NCBI GenBank assembly: GCA_039881145.1
Contig: JAYKKI010000126.1
Coordinates: forward strand, 2,890,001 to 2,954,000
DNA from: Druceiella hillmani
Taxonomy: Eukaryota > Arthropoda > Insecta > Lepidoptera > Hepialidae
Direction of reading: 5' to 3'
Length of the DNA stretch: 64,000 nucleotides
The notes below the pieces were generated by a model. The model was not told the DNA's origin. It worked only from the letters and a program-made list of their open reading frames with translations, and did not search any database. The translations under genes were made by a program, and so were the position numbers. Below are positions 28,741 through 40,429 of this stretch, piece after piece. How positions within the stretch are numbered: position 1 is the first letter of the stretch; each line of letters begins with the position of its first letter.

Positions 28741-30480
28741 AAGTAATACTTAACTATAAGTCAATCGAATGGAGATTATTATTGTTTTTGACTGTTGCAA
28801 CTGATTATATTAATTATTTTGCATTTATTTTTTTTTCATATATTACGGCATTACATGTTTACTCCATATTAAATTAATAGTCTGATTTCGATTTAACATT
28901 GTGGTGCACATAATTTACTTTATTACTTGTTCCATCAAATGTGTGGTCTCCATAATTGTCTATGACTTTTTGACTTTGAAAAGGTTTTCCATAAACAAAA
29001 TTCAGTTTTAAACAGAATTGCAATTTGACACATGTTAAAATTCATATAGACAATTATTTCGAGCAGTTTAAAGAAAGGAGTTTTAAATGTAGAAGTAAAA
29101 ATGAGATGCATATTAGTTTAAATGAGAAGCATATTAGCCTAAGCAGCAAAGTTGTAAAAACCATTCATAAAGACGCTGTGATCGAGTTATAATTGAAATT
29201 TCGCCTTTTCTTTCACACGATAATCTCATCGCTGCATTAATATCAGAGATTGAAACAAATGCCTGTAAATGAAAAGCTACATCATGTTTGCTACAAATCA
29301 GGCAAATTTTCCCATTCGATTTTAAAAAGGTTTTTTGTGGATCAACACTATGGAGATGAGTATTGTCTTCTTTTTAAAGAAATATTTAGTAAAATAAATC
29401 TCTAATTTCGAATTGATTTTACTGACATGTTCCTAATTGCATATATAAAACTTCATTCCTAAACTATTTAAGGACCGCTTAAAGATGCTAAATATGTTCC
29501 GGTAATTATCCTTTCATTCGAAAATATGGTGAACTTTCCGGTGAACCTAAAACCAAATCAAATGTCTAATAAGACCATAGAACGTTTCTTTCCGCACCTT
29601 TCACTCGTCGTCTTTCAGATTTAATAGATGCTTGTATATTAAATCTGAAAGGCGAAGAGTGTAAATATACTTGCACAAGGTCGAAATATATTTCTTCTTT
29701 CATTTTACCAAAACAACAAAGCACGTGTGTTATGAAATCTGTCCGGCTTTCTCGACGGACTTATTAATTGCTAAGGTGCGAAGAAAACGAGCGAATTTTT
29801 CTTAAAAAGAATATAGTACTTTTCTCTAAATGTCGTGTCAAACTTAGATTAGTAAAAATGGTTACCGCAAAAGTTCATTTCATAATTCCCGTCCTTTTGA
29901 CAAATATTTTTATTTCCCGGTACCTTTTCAAAGCCCACCAAATTTGTCCAATATATTCTTACGAACATTTATTTTTATGTTCCAAATTTAGGTCGTCCTT
30001 TTATCGTTTTAAATTTCATATCTATAAAAATTTTTATTTCAACCAATCGATTTAACGACTAACATTTATATAAATTGTAAAATAACATAATTAAAAAGCC
30101 ATTAAACTGCGTAAATTTGATCACGTGTGAACGATTCGACACTAACTAAGGCGATTCACTGATCTTGAATTAACCATTATCACGTCCTATTGTTTTAGTA
30201 ATTGAATTAATCGATACTATGTTTAATTTAATAATAATGATGTATAATAAAATGTACTTATGTAAGTAACTTTATAATATATAGTATTTATCATGTTTTA
30301 CTCGAAGACAAAATCCAAAAAATAAAATTAATTTTCTGTGAATAGTTGTTATGTACATGTTTTTTTTTTATTTTTAGTATACCTCTACTTCTTAACTAAA
30401 TTTACTGAATTATCTTCTTTATTCATTTCAAATCTTTATTAAGGTAAGTCAATAAATACTCTACACATTTACATAAATAT
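28741..30480. other. Intergenic AT-rich DNA
   Basis: No gene is supported. The 95-codon open frame at 29768-30055 has no domain or splice context. A long hairpin at 29602-29661 is listed separately. Confidence 0.45.
29602..29661. repeat. Hairpin with 25-bp arms
   Basis: CACTCGTCGTCTTTCAGATT + TAATA pairs with 29637-29661 at 23 of 25 positions across a 10-base loop. Both mismatches are single substitutions, so the stem may be maintained or simply a recent foldback. Confidence 0.85.
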
Positions 30481-30482
30481 TA

Positions 30483-31050
30483 CTGCTGCCCACAACTTCG
30501 CTTGCATGGTCAATGCCGATGTTAAATGTTTGTTATGAGGAGATGTTATTTCTGGAGATCATAATTTATGTTTTCATTTCAAAATTATCCTCGACAGCTT
30601 TAAAAATAGCTTTTATCTTAGCTTGGACGTTGAAATGGATCATTATGATTGTCTCGATAATTTCATTTGATCAGCTCTTGAGCCTTTGCATCTCTCTGGA
30701 CTGTCTCGACAATTTCATTGATCACCACTTGAACCTTTGCATCTTTCTAGACTGTCTCAACAATTTCATTGATCAGTTCTTGATCATTGAAATTGTTATG
30801 ACGAGATGTTCTTTTTGGAGATCATAATTTATGTTTTCATTTCAAAATTATCCTCGACAGCCTTAAAAATAGCTTTTATTGGTCGTTGAAGTGGATCATT
30901 ATTAGTGTCTCGACAATTTCATTTGATCAGCTCTTGAGCCTTTGTATTTTTCTAGACTGTCTCGATAATTTCATTGATTAGCATTTGAGCTTATGCATCT
31001 TTCTAAACTGTCTCAACAATTACATTGATCACCACTTGAGCCTTCACAGC
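30483..31050 (+). repeat. ~280-bp tandem duplication with nested ~60-bp repeats
   Basis: It starts with CTGCCCACAACTTCGCTTGC, a decayed form of the lepidopteran 'CGCGACTTCG' repeat start. From 30,528 the block GGAGATCATAATTTATGTTT, TCAAAATTATCCTCGACAGC, ATAGCTTTTAT recurs at about 30,811. Within each copy, GACTGTCTCGACAATTTCAT + TGATCA and TTGAGCCTTTGCATC repeat two or three times at ~60 bp. The 104-codon open frame over it is a product of the repeat, not a gene. Confidence 0.8.
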
Positions 31051-32340
31051 TGTACTATAACAGACAACATTTAAAAAAGTTATTTTGGTTTATATTGGTC
31101 CCAGATACACCACTGACAATCACTCTTCTGACACTATTTATAAAGTCATATCTCCAGACCTTCATTTGCCCCTCCCCATTCGCCAAACCATTATACGTGG
31201 TTTAAAAATGAATGGACCTATTATTCATACAGCTGATTCTGTGTATCAAACTAAATAGAAAACGTTAAGAAACTATATGAAAATGTTTAACTGTTTCTGA
31301 AAAAATCACTGTCAAAGTTGCGATTTTAATAGAAAAAATTACATTATTTCTACAAATATATTCATTTTCACGCACAGTATCCCCTGTATGAATAAAAACA
31401 CGTTAAAAATATAATTATCAAAGGTGTTTAGTAAAATAACCAATACGTTTAGTTTAAACAATACGACGAAACAAGTAATGATGCCTAAACATTTGTTAAC
31501 CAAAAAAATTGTTGTTAATGTTTAATGGAAAAAAATTTAATTAAAAAAAGAAAAACTTGGACGTAAAGTTTTTCGAATGTTAAATCTCGTTGAAAATCTG
31601 TCCAAATTCTGTGCATCTCAATCCTTTCGCCAAAGATACTTCTACTATGCCGATTGTCAAACTGACCACACCGCCCATTTTCCTTCATCTTACAAAATCG
31701 CACCTTCGTCAGATGTACCATCAATACGGCATCAACTCGTTACTACCTGCAACTACAACATATCGTCTTATATTTACTAATTCCGTCTTAACATATAATT
31801 CCAAAAATATAACATTTAATACCTAATATATTTTAGTAGCAAATAATAATAATACATTAACCTACTTGATAGTATAAACGAAGTCAAATAAAAACCTTTA
31901 CTTATTACAAATTACGGCCTATAGAGATTTCAATCCAATTATACAGCAGTTGAATCCTAAAGAAAAGTGAAGAATATTAGTATAGTAATGCAGAAGAACA
32001 GGGTAGAAATAAGAAAATTATAATGGTTGCGTTATTGAAGATATGAAAACGAATCTCTTCAATAACGCAACATCGAAATAAAATTCACAAAATGTTTTCT
32101 TGAACAATCAGATATAATTAAAATAAAATTTATTTCACGTTTTAAATATTTATTAAAATGATTTACCTGATTATAATCGTCATCTAAGCTTCTTTTATAA
32201 TTAAAAATTTAGAATCGTTCCTGTCATTGAGATTGGTATGGGAAGAAGGAAGGCAGGTAATATGATACTACATCATTTATTCAAATTATTTTTACTCTAA
32301 CAGAACCAGAAAAATAACCAATAAGCAATTTTTTGTATTT
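31051..32340. other. Intergenic DNA, one perfect hairpin
   Basis: A short protein-like frame at about 31,100-31,250 (...VISPDLHLPLPIRQTIIRG...) might be a transposon crumb, but I cannot name it. The hairpin at 32026-32071 is listed separately. Confidence 0.35.
32026..32071. repeat. Perfect hairpin, 16-bp arms
   Basis: GTTGCGTTATTGAAGA at 32026-32041 is the exact complement of 32056-32071, with a 14-base loop. Confidence 0.93.
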
Positions 32341-32346
32341 TGTCAT

Positions 32347-33640
32347 AAATAGCCTTTGCTCGGGTTTTCGTCTGCATAGAATCGATGATGCCACCATAAT
32401 ATTATTATAATGCTTACATGAAAAAAATTATAAAAAAATTTCAAAAAAACAAAAAAAGATTCAAAATAATGAATTTGTCTGAGAGTTATTTTAAAATTTC
32501 TCTGTATGTGGTTTTGTTGCCAGGAGCATAGATTTAACGTTGTGAGCATCCGCTCACTCTTGAGCACGCGACATAAAGCTGGTCGTGCGAAAAGCACAAT
32601 TTCGCAAATTAACACCAACTATCCTCAGCGTCTGGTCCTAATACTTATTAATAGTCAGTGCAAAGCAAGCGGAACTAGAGGAAGGGAAAATGCAAGCGGG
32701 TCAACTGGAATGTGAAGTTTAATGGGATCAACAGCATTCTGGGGAAAAATGTCTCCTCCCCGCGGCCAACTAAAATAGCAGCCTCAGTGACGTTTATTTA
32801 TAAACTTTTAGTGCCAAATCTAGTTCCGTTGCACAGTTTTGTTGGACTTCAATTCGTGCGCGGTGTGATCAGAAGCATTCAAAGAATTGAAGAACTCCGT
32901 GAGATAGTTGCTAGCATCTTCTTCATATACTACGGAGTTGATAAAAAAGACCGTCATGGTAGACCCTCTCGAACATGCCCAGAACAGAGTATTTTACAGT
33001 TAGCAGTGTATCATTTTCATGTGATAGAATGGCACGGTTCAACCAAACATTGATTTAACAGTTGATGAAAGAAAAGTTTATAATTTTGCCAGCCATCTCG
33101 AACCGTAATCCTGTATACGTAAAATTTAATACCAAAATTTTTTTATTGGTTTCTTCACACATTTATGGGTTTGCATCACACAATTTGAAATGACAACCAA
33201 TCTCGCCATAATAGAATATTATCGAGTACTATAGAGTGTCATAAACTCTAGTCGCTTCTCGGATGGTTGTAAGTGCCGTGAAAGCCTTATTCATCATTAT
33301 AATCGCCACCTAGTTTGTGGTTGGCTTATTGCGCATTGAACGGTCTACAGTCAGCGCTTATCGCCGATTTATAACTCTCCTGTTAAATGACGAGAATCGA
33401 ATCACAGACATACAGAAAATGATTAGCAATTCTATCACAATATTTTGATCTGAATTTGGAGTGTTTACTATTCGCGTGTCCGCCTGTTTTTAATAATCGG
33501 ATATAAAGTAAACTTGCAGAAATTGAGATAATGTATTATCTACTGAAAGAAGTAATCGTATATGATAATATTCCAATACTCACATTTCAAAACAGCGCAT
33601 AAAATGGCCTTCCCTAATTTCAAGTAATGATTTCTGTAAC
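32347..33640 (-). pseudogene. Helitron Rep/helicase relic, left copy (5' part joined to 3' part)
   Basis: Helitrons are rolling-circle DNA transposons coding for a HUH Rep nuclease fused to a PIF1-type helicase. On the minus strand the helicase C-terminus is clear: YLTEFFNSLNASD near 32,900, LCNGTRFGTK near 32,810, INVTEAAILVGRG near 32,760, then CFSHDQLYVACSRVS near 32,590 and YAPGNKTTYREIL ending at a TAA near 32,480. The + strand block 33,060-33,620 is the reverse complement of the Rep N-terminal region in the right copy (35,640-36,165). So here the start of Rep is joined almost directly to the end of the helicase, with the middle deleted. Frameshifts and stops are many; the copy is dead. 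The 3' end may be at about 32,350, where the minus strand reads TTCTATGCAGACGAAAACCC followed by AAGGCTATT. Confidence 0.85.
33060..33625 (-). repeat. Left arm of long inverted repeat IR1
   Basis: Pairs with 35,630-36,165. Shared landmarks are TACTGAAAGAAGTAATCGTA, GTCGCTTCTCGGATG, ATGGGTTTGCATCACACAAT and AGCCATCTCGAACCGTAATC, read in reverse on the other arm. Divergence is roughly 10-20% with several indels. The arms are the 5' parts of two Helitron copies. Confidence 0.9.
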
Positions 33641-33830
33641 CTTTTTACGCCATTTCATGGACATTAATTAGAAATATTAAGCACATAGAATTCTCGATCA
33701 TTCAGATAAAATAGAAGCAAAAAATTGTCCAACTTTAACTCAAAATGATTGGATTGGTTAATAAGTTAGAGCACAGGCTTGGGACATAGATACGATAAAC
33801 CGAAACTAAGGATGGAGCTTTATATTTATA
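33626..33830 (-). repeat. Left arm of second inverted repeat IR2
   Basis: Pairs with 37,795-38,040: shared strings include TAGATACGATAAACCGAAAC (complement on the other arm), GATTGGATTGGTTA, ATTCTCGATCATT and TTTTACGCCATTTCA. On the minus strand it lies just upstream of the Rep start, but its partner lies downstream of the right Helitron copy. Confidence 0.85.
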
Positions 33831-33835
33831 TATAA

Positions 33836-35080
33836 TAGTATATGGCTGCCGAAAATTCGTCCCAGTATGAGACTGGATTTATCTCTCAAAAAATGCCAAC
33901 ATAAACTATTCTCGCCTTCTACCTGGGTTATCTCAGGTAGAAGGCAAGAATAATTTATCCCTTTCTGGGACCCGTAATATCCCCATTCACACAAAAAAGG
34001 GACCTTGGAAGGTCCCCTAAGAGTGTCCCGTAACAATCGAGCGCTTCCACCCAATTAGGTTAAAGACTGTCCCCTCGCAATCAGTCATTCAGTATCCCCA
34101 TTTTTTCGAGAACGCACTTAATGAACGTTCTAAATGACTCAAAGATCGGTCTATTCTCAACCAAGTCAGGTGACTAAAAATACCACATTCTAAAGCTCCG
34201 CGTGATTCTCTTATAATGTCAGGATGCATGCTCTCCAACAAAACTCTGCGTATTATCGTCCTCCCTACAGTGGAATCATATATGATTCATGTCCTGCGTT
34301 TTGAAACTACAGGAACATATCGGGCTGTCTCTAGGGTCGAATTTAAACAAGTCAGCACGTATGCGCTGCCATGTCCCGTTAAAAACTGCGAAATATTCAG
34401 CTATACGACTGTTACTGAAAAGCCAGTTCTTACCTAAACGTGCACTCACATCGGAGAATAAATAATTAGTTGTTGCCCCCTCAGGATCGAGAGAAGTCCA
34501 CCTAGACTGCCATTGAGCACAGACGATCTCGACAATATTTCTCTGTCTATCAATAAGGGATCCCTCTGTCAAAAATTTAAAGTGTAATGGATCATTAAAT
34601 TAAAAGTATAACGGACCATCATATCGAAACTCTTGCTACATGCAAAAACGAACTTGTTGTTTGCTACGCGTTCCACAATCGCCTGGTCGCTAAAACTGGC
34701 AAAACATCCATTGAACAAGTTTTGTAAGCCTTAGTTAGCGCTATCAGTGGCGCGCTGCGACCTTAGCACATTCCGTCTAACTTTGAGGAATCCCTATGCA
34801 CCACGAAGCTCAAACAGATGGCGCATAGGCCAATACCTACTTACCTATATTGACATATATATCAACTTAAAGGCTGATATATACGGCACCGGGCCATGGG
34901 GTGGAAGGCTACCAAAGGACTCTCACTAATATACCGCGCCTGTGATAAGAAGTTCCGCCGTGAATCGAGAACCATGGCCAGGTATGTGCCTCAGTCACGC
35001 GCGCTGATTCTGGATTCAGCGGTCACCACAGACGGCTTCTTCGCCAGCGTGTTCTTCAAGGCGACAGATAATACAGTGAA
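33836..35080 (-). pseudogene. R1-like non-LTR retrotransposon fragment, 3' end of ORF2
   Basis: Minus-strand frames resemble the C-terminal half of an arthropod non-LTR retrotransposon reverse transcriptase. Near 34,985-34,900 the motif TYLAMVLDSRRNFLSQ recalls the RT 'YLGV.LD..L.F..H' block. Near 34,520 QWQSRWTSLDPEGATTNYLF recalls the 'W..RW..S..GR.T..LFP' block after RT, followed by a decayed Cys-rich region (RDSPICSCSFKTQDMNHI) like the 'SP.C.CG...HV..C' motif. The frame ends near 34,083 (FSKKWGY stop), leaving a 3' UTR with GGGACCTTCCAAGGTCCC-type palindromic sequence near 34,000. Stops and frameshifts make it inactive. It lies between the two Helitron copies, presumably as an insertion. 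Confidence 0.7.
33906..33953. repeat. Hairpin in LINE-derived DNA
   Basis: TATTCTCGCCTTCTACCTG and CAGGTAGAAGGCAAGAATA pair around GGTTATCT, with one mismatch in a 19-bp stem. Confidence 0.85.
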
Positions 35081-35600
35081 AATAACCGAAAATAGTGAAA
35101 GGCGCTGCACATTTGACTGACAATCGAAATCTCTAAATTGCAGTGAGACCTATTGAGAGGGTGAAGAGTCTGTAGACCGTTACAAACTAGAGAAGTTCGT
35201 AAATTGTGCAGATATCGTTCCCTAGAATCCACTGAGAACTTTGATTTGCGACTGGAAGATTGAATAAAAATGTGGTGACAGTTATATTGATATCACACGA
35301 AAAAGAGTCCTCGGTTTATGACGGCGTAAAAGAGATACAACGGTCATGGACCGAAAAATACAAGAGTGAATTTTTCTACTGCATCAACATCAATTACGGG
35401 AAATACGTATTTATCGGCCACCTGACATAGATCTACCCATATTGTAGAGAATTAGAGTGAAGAGGGGACCCTGGAGGTTTATGCTGATAAGTAAAAAAAA
35501 ATAAAGGCCTTTCCAGGATCCAACTGAACCCTCAAAATCCTTCCTAGCTAGGTGACATCATCAGTCAATTTCTAACTACCGTACCATTATATAAAAAGGA
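35081..35600. other. DNA between LINE and right Helitron copy
   Basis: Moderately GC-rich sequence, probably transposon-derived, without a recognisable domain. Confidence 0.35.
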
Positions 35601-37720
35601 ATTTCAGGTAATCTCCTTTGTTGGGAAGGAAATTAGGGAAGCCCATTTTATGCCCTGTTTTGAAATACGAGTATTGGAGTATCATCATATACGATTACTT
35701 CTTTCAGTAGATAATACATTATCTCAATTTCAAACGCGAATGGCAAACACTCGAAATTCAGATCGAAATATTGTGACAGAATTGCAAATTGTTTTCTATA
35801 AGAATAACCGATAGGTACCTCCTGGGTTTCAAATCGGCTCTGTAGTCGATTCTCGTAATTTAACAGGAGTGTTATAAATCGGTGACAAGCGCCAAGGCTT
35901 ATCACCAATTTAGACCGTTCAATGCGCAATGATGAATAAGGCTTTCACGGCACCTGCGACATACATACGTGCAGCGATCGTTTGCAACGCATCCGAGAAG
36001 CGACTAGAGTTTACGACACTCTACAGTACCCGATAATATTCTATTATGGTGAGAATGGTTGTCATTTCAAATTGTGTGACGCAAACCCATAAATGTGTCA
36101 AGAAACTAATAAAAAACTTTTGGTCTTCGATTTTACGTATATAAGATTACGGTCCGAGATGGCTAGCAAAATTATTTCCTTTTCTTTCGTTAACTGTCAA
36201 ATCAATTTTTGGTTGACTTGTATTACTATTGAGGCTGAATGCTTGCTGTATATCCGAACCAATCAAGGTCAACTAGGCTCAGAGCATTATATACATTCAC
36301 CTCCAAGACGCTCTTGAGCAGGACGACGTTCTTGAAAATCTGGGTCGGTTGGTGATTTTGCAACCACTTTCGTCGGCGAACCGCGGGACATGCATCAACG
36401 AATCCAATATGCTTCTACATCCAGATCTGTTTATAATGACCACAACTATTCCGATACGGCAATACAAATTTAATGAGCTTTTTTCAGGACAACTCCTCAC
36501 GAACGATACGACAGTTTCATTCGCTGGAAAAACTCGTAGATTGTCTCACTGATGAAAAGGAATTCGATGCGATTCGATGCCATATGTTTACGGTCGATTG
36601 GGTTGTATCACATGGCCAGGTTAAAATAAGATTAACTTAAACCAAATGAACGACGTTATTCGTGCAAAATTTACAAACCGCCGAAGATATCATATATACA
36701 GTCTTTTATAAGATCGGAAAATCTCATGTGATCCAAGGACGAAGCGAGGAGCTAAATTTCTAATTGCCGTTTATAAAGGATAGACATTATTCTAAAAGGT
36801 TTCTAAAGCGGCTGACATTGCCGATGATTACCTGACGTATCGATGTAGGCGTATGGCTGATGGTTGACCTAGAGCTACGATCCAGAAGCATAGTTAGATT
36901 TTTATAACCAAGAAAGATAAGTTTAGCCATTTTCGCCGAAAACCCTCATCGGTGTTGATAATTATGGCAGCATAGGGGCCATAGTACATCTAGGTAAGTA
37001 CGTCAACAAAGATATGTTTTCTGTACAAAACCAACATGATGAAGGGATACGGTATCAGTCTGATAGGTACATCTGCACATATTCCATTCATTAGCGATTT
37101 CCTCCGATCTTTTACTTGCCCTTTCGTAAAACGCGTTGGAAAATTCGTTTATTTTGATCCATCTAAGATCCGTGTGGAAAAACCGAAAAACATGACCCTT
37201 AGAGCATTCTTTCACCAATGCGTCAAGATATATTTGCTAAAACTTTAATGTACATTTTATGTTGGACATACACTTTATGTTGGACAAGCAGAGGACAGTA
37301 TTTAAACGAAGATGAGGCGTAGCTCGCGTGGTCGATAATCCCGGTATTCCTAAAGAAAATGCTTTAGGCTGTGTTTACTCTGTACATCCAAGTAACAGCG
37401 AGTATTTTTATCCGCGCTTGATGCTTCGTAATGTGCGCGGTCTTACTTCTTTTACAGATCTGATGTATATAGAGGGCGTTGAATATCCATTCATCCAAGC
37501 AGCACGTGTAGCTCGCTACTTATAGAAGAATGACCAGCACTCGGACCTCACTATAGAAGAAGCCTACGAGAGTTACAAAGACTCTAACTTGTGTCAGTTG
37601 TTGATCTTTTGTAACTCGTTCAATCGCAACCAGTTGTGAAAGAAGTACCCTGACGGTTTGGAAGAAGATTTAATATACGTGCTGAGGAGAAGCAGATATT
37701 AATGCCGTCCGCCATCTAAA
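35600..37720 (+). pseudogene. Helitron Rep/helicase relic, right copy
   Basis: Plus-strand frames follow the order of a Helitron protein. Near 36,200-36,330: EAECLLYIRTNQGQLGSEHY then an 'IHL.DAL..DD' region and NLGRLVILPTTFVGEPRDMH (two frames). Near 36,420: HPDLFIMTTTIPI, where intact Helitrons have 'PDLF.T.T.NP'. Near 36,560 a 'FDAIRCHMFTVDW' stretch precedes the site where the HUH motif is expected, now lost. Near 37,190: MTLRAFFHQC. Near 37,370-37,510: GCVYSVHPSNSEYFYPRLML then RNVRGLTSFTDLMYIEGVEY. Near 37,520-37,680: DQHSDLTIEEAYESYKDSN and NRNQL, KKYPDGLEEDL. The match stops at about 37,700, before the helicase Walker motifs. Many stops; inactive. Confidence 0.88.
35630..36165 (+). 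repeat. Right arm of long inverted repeat IR1
   Basis: Reverse-complement partner of 33,060-33,625. It lacks a ~40-bp segment present in the left arm (near 33,490-33,530) and has an extra ~40 bp near 35,800, so the copies are independently decayed. Confidence 0.9.
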
Positions 37721-37794
37721 ATACAGCTTTTGTATACTTTCACCATTTATCATAATGTAAGATTTGAAACGACCTTAACATCCTTAGATACTAA

Positions 37795-38040
37795 GATTTG
37801 AAACGATCCTTAGTTTCAGTTTATCGTATCTATGTCCCTGCTCAAAAACATGTGCTCAAAACGTCAAAAAGCCAGTGCTCAAAAATTGAATAACCAATCC
37901 AATAATTTAAGTTTGGCAATTTTTTGCTAAATATTATCTAAATGATCGAGAATTATCATATTAATTATATGCTTAATATTTCTAATTAAATAGCGAAATG
38001 GTGAAATGGCGTAAAAAGAATACAGAAATCATTACAAAAT
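37795..38040 (+). repeat. Right arm of second inverted repeat IR2
   Basis: Partner of 33,626-33,830. It reads in the same sense as the right Helitron copy, after its truncated 3' end, and would fit the start of another Helitron unit. Direct tandem repeats (AGATTTGAAACGA twice; GTGCTCAAAA twice) lie within 37,760-37,890. Confidence 0.8.
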
Positions 38041-39230
38041 TCCAATAAAATCTTCGAAGGTTTGTAGTTTATACGGAATGTAGTCTTATAGTATAACTGA
38101 TAAGACTACATTCTATTTTTACATCTGCATCTGTCATTCATTTTTTCATTAACTTAATTTTAAATAATTTGTTCGTTTTTGCACGTTCACCTCTTGTCAG
38201 TATTATTTTTCGATTTGTTTCTTACCCCCGCCTAAGTAAAATCCCTGGCTGCGGTCCAGATTTTAGATGCCATATAGACCGACATTGACATATGGTCAAC
38301 AAAAAACTACAGATAGGTGACCACATTTATTATCAAATAATACAGATATGTGTCGGCGACTTTGAGCAATTGTATTTTTACGAAGGTAAGATAAAATATG
38401 AAGCAATTTAATATAAATTTGATTAAAATTAAGTTACTGCACGTGTTTATTGTGAAATCATTGCGATCACAATCTGGTTCGATGACAATGCACTCTTCAA
38501 ATAACTGGATGATAGCACTAGAATGCAAATGTAAGTTTTTAATTAAATGAATATTGCACATAACCTGCGTACATAAGCAAATCATTGTAACGAATCAAAC
38601 AAACACTATTGATTATAGGCTTTTACTTACTCCTACACATATTTGGTGAACCTATTACTTCACGAAAAATCCTTCCAAGTCAACCAAAACATCGTAGATT
38701 GAAACTTTGATTGTGCAGGACTGCAATAGACTGCTGGTTAAAATTATAAAAGTAAGAAACCTTTGGAATTCAAATATCAATTCGAATATGAAAACGGACT
38801 AAAATATAATAAAAAGGAATTAATAATGTAACAATGGAAAATAAAGATTACAATAATTTTTTTTAGATCACTATTGAAAATACGCATCCAATCGGTGTTT
38901 GTTATATTCTCTTACTCTTTTTTAATACTATGAATTTACGAGAGTAGCACTGAAAGTTTTTAAAATTGGCCATTTGTGATAACGGTTTCAAAAAGAATTA
39001 TTTCAATTTCGAAAATCGGATACCATGGTTATAATCAATTACTTCAATTTGTCAATTGTTTTTAAAAATGTTGTTGTAGGCCATTTGAAAATTGTGTAGA
39101 TAAGAGAGAAACTATCAAACCAAGTCCATAGTTTTTTCGCTGCCTGATTATTTCGTTATTATTTTCGTGGTACTCTGTCTCTTTTATTTTAATAAGTTAT
39201 TTATTCATGTTATTTAAATTTTAAATATAT
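38041..39230. other. Intergenic AT-rich DNA, no feature supported
   Basis: A small dyad at about 38,077-38,112 (AATGTAGTCTTATA...TAAGACTACATT) is the only structure. The 92-codon minus frame at 38307-38585 has no domain. Confidence 0.4.
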
Positions 39231-39237
39231 TTTCCAT

Positions 39238-40350
39238 TTGGATTTTGTCCTTAGCTATATTCAATCAATTGTTATAATCAGTATTCTATTCTGTAAGTTT
39301 TTACTTTTGTTTACTTTTATTGTATTATTTTCTTTTGCCAAATTGAAGCTGCTTCAGGTTAGTGACAATGGATTTAGCTGTTCCCCTAAACTACCAGACT
39401 CTACTATATCTCTTCTGATTCTCCAGATCAAGCACGTTACGCTTGATTTAGAGATATCAGTATCGGATGTCGTTCTTGCATGGCTCCCTAGTCACTGCAG
39501 CACAGTAGGTTAAGAAATAATCTACACCAAACTCAGTTCGCCGCCATGAACGGGGAACCATGTTTCTCCATTAATTTTATTGAAGATATCCTTCCGCTGA
39601 CTCGTTCCTGGATAGCATCTGACTGATCACGGGTGCGGGGTATTTCCAGATCCAATTGTTTATACCCTCAAAACTTTTTTTTTTCAAATTTTCAATTGAA
39701 AATTGATTTTCAAAATTAATTCTCTCACGAAAGGAAATCTTTGTGGTATCGCGCATGCATTTGGGTCATTGTCTGACTTTTGGTATATTGCTGCCCATTT
39801 GGCTAGGATGCATGTCAGAGAATCTCCAATGTGCGACAGTGGGTCTGGAGAAAGTATTCTAAATCATCTCATTTTTGCATGTCCTCTAAATAATAGATTT
39901 CATTCATTTATTTACAAATTATTCAAATATAAAATTCATTTCAATTTTTATAAAATATCAAATTAACATAAGATTACTTTTATCTATTGCCAACAACCCC
40001 ACTCTAGAATTAATCATTCAATACATAAGAAAGAACCATATAAAAATATTTCTTTCATATTTATGTTCTTGTTTATTTTTTATTGTTATGATTGTTTGTA
40101 TATCTGTATATGCTTATTTTGTACTCCTCTATACTATAATTTCAATTTTTTCATTTTATATATATAATTTCAATTTTTTCTTTCTTAATTTTTGTTTTAC
40201 TATATTTTTTGTTGACAAGCAACAATGACAGATATCCGATATATGATTTAATCAATGTTGCATAGCCTTTTTTCCACACTTGACATTGGCAAAAGTTGTC
40301 TATGGAGAGAACGAAATGTCATATAGCAAAAAATAAAGATAAAGAAAATT
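39238..40350 (+). pseudogene. Jockey/CR1-type LINE fragment: RNase H, C-terminus and 3' UTR
   Basis: At about 39,385-39,520 the frame ends in DVVLAWLPSHCSTVG, matching the RNase H motif '..WVPSH.GI.GNE.AD' of non-LTR retrotransposons; the GNE step is lost by frameshift. At about 39,740-39,890 RMHLGHCLTFG...YIA, then SPMCDSGS and LNHLIFACPLNNR match the C-terminal 'RLGH..TP..L....S..C.CG...LNH..F.CP' block. The 3' UTR (40,185-40,350) holds GACAGATATCCGATA and TATGGAGAGAACGAAATGTC. The same UTR occurs at 49,840-50,035, showing two copies of one family. Reverse transcriptase and ORF1 are missing, as expected for 5' truncation. Confidence 0.75.
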
Positions 40351-40429
40351 GTATATCATGAATTTGACTATAGAAAATTTTCATTCGATGATTTTTTTTT
40401 ACTTTTATTGTGGTTTCAATCAACAACAA

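Noticed and set aside
31100..31260. Protein-like run (VISPDLHLPLPIRQTIIRG) as a possible retrotransposon integrase or coat fragment
   Set aside because: No flanking motif supports any family; left unassigned.
33060..38040. The long inverted repeats as terminal repeats of a Polinton/Maverick-type element
   Set aside because: The arms encode the Rep N-terminus of Helitrons and the interior holds a LINE fragment; no integrase, protease or polymerase B is present.
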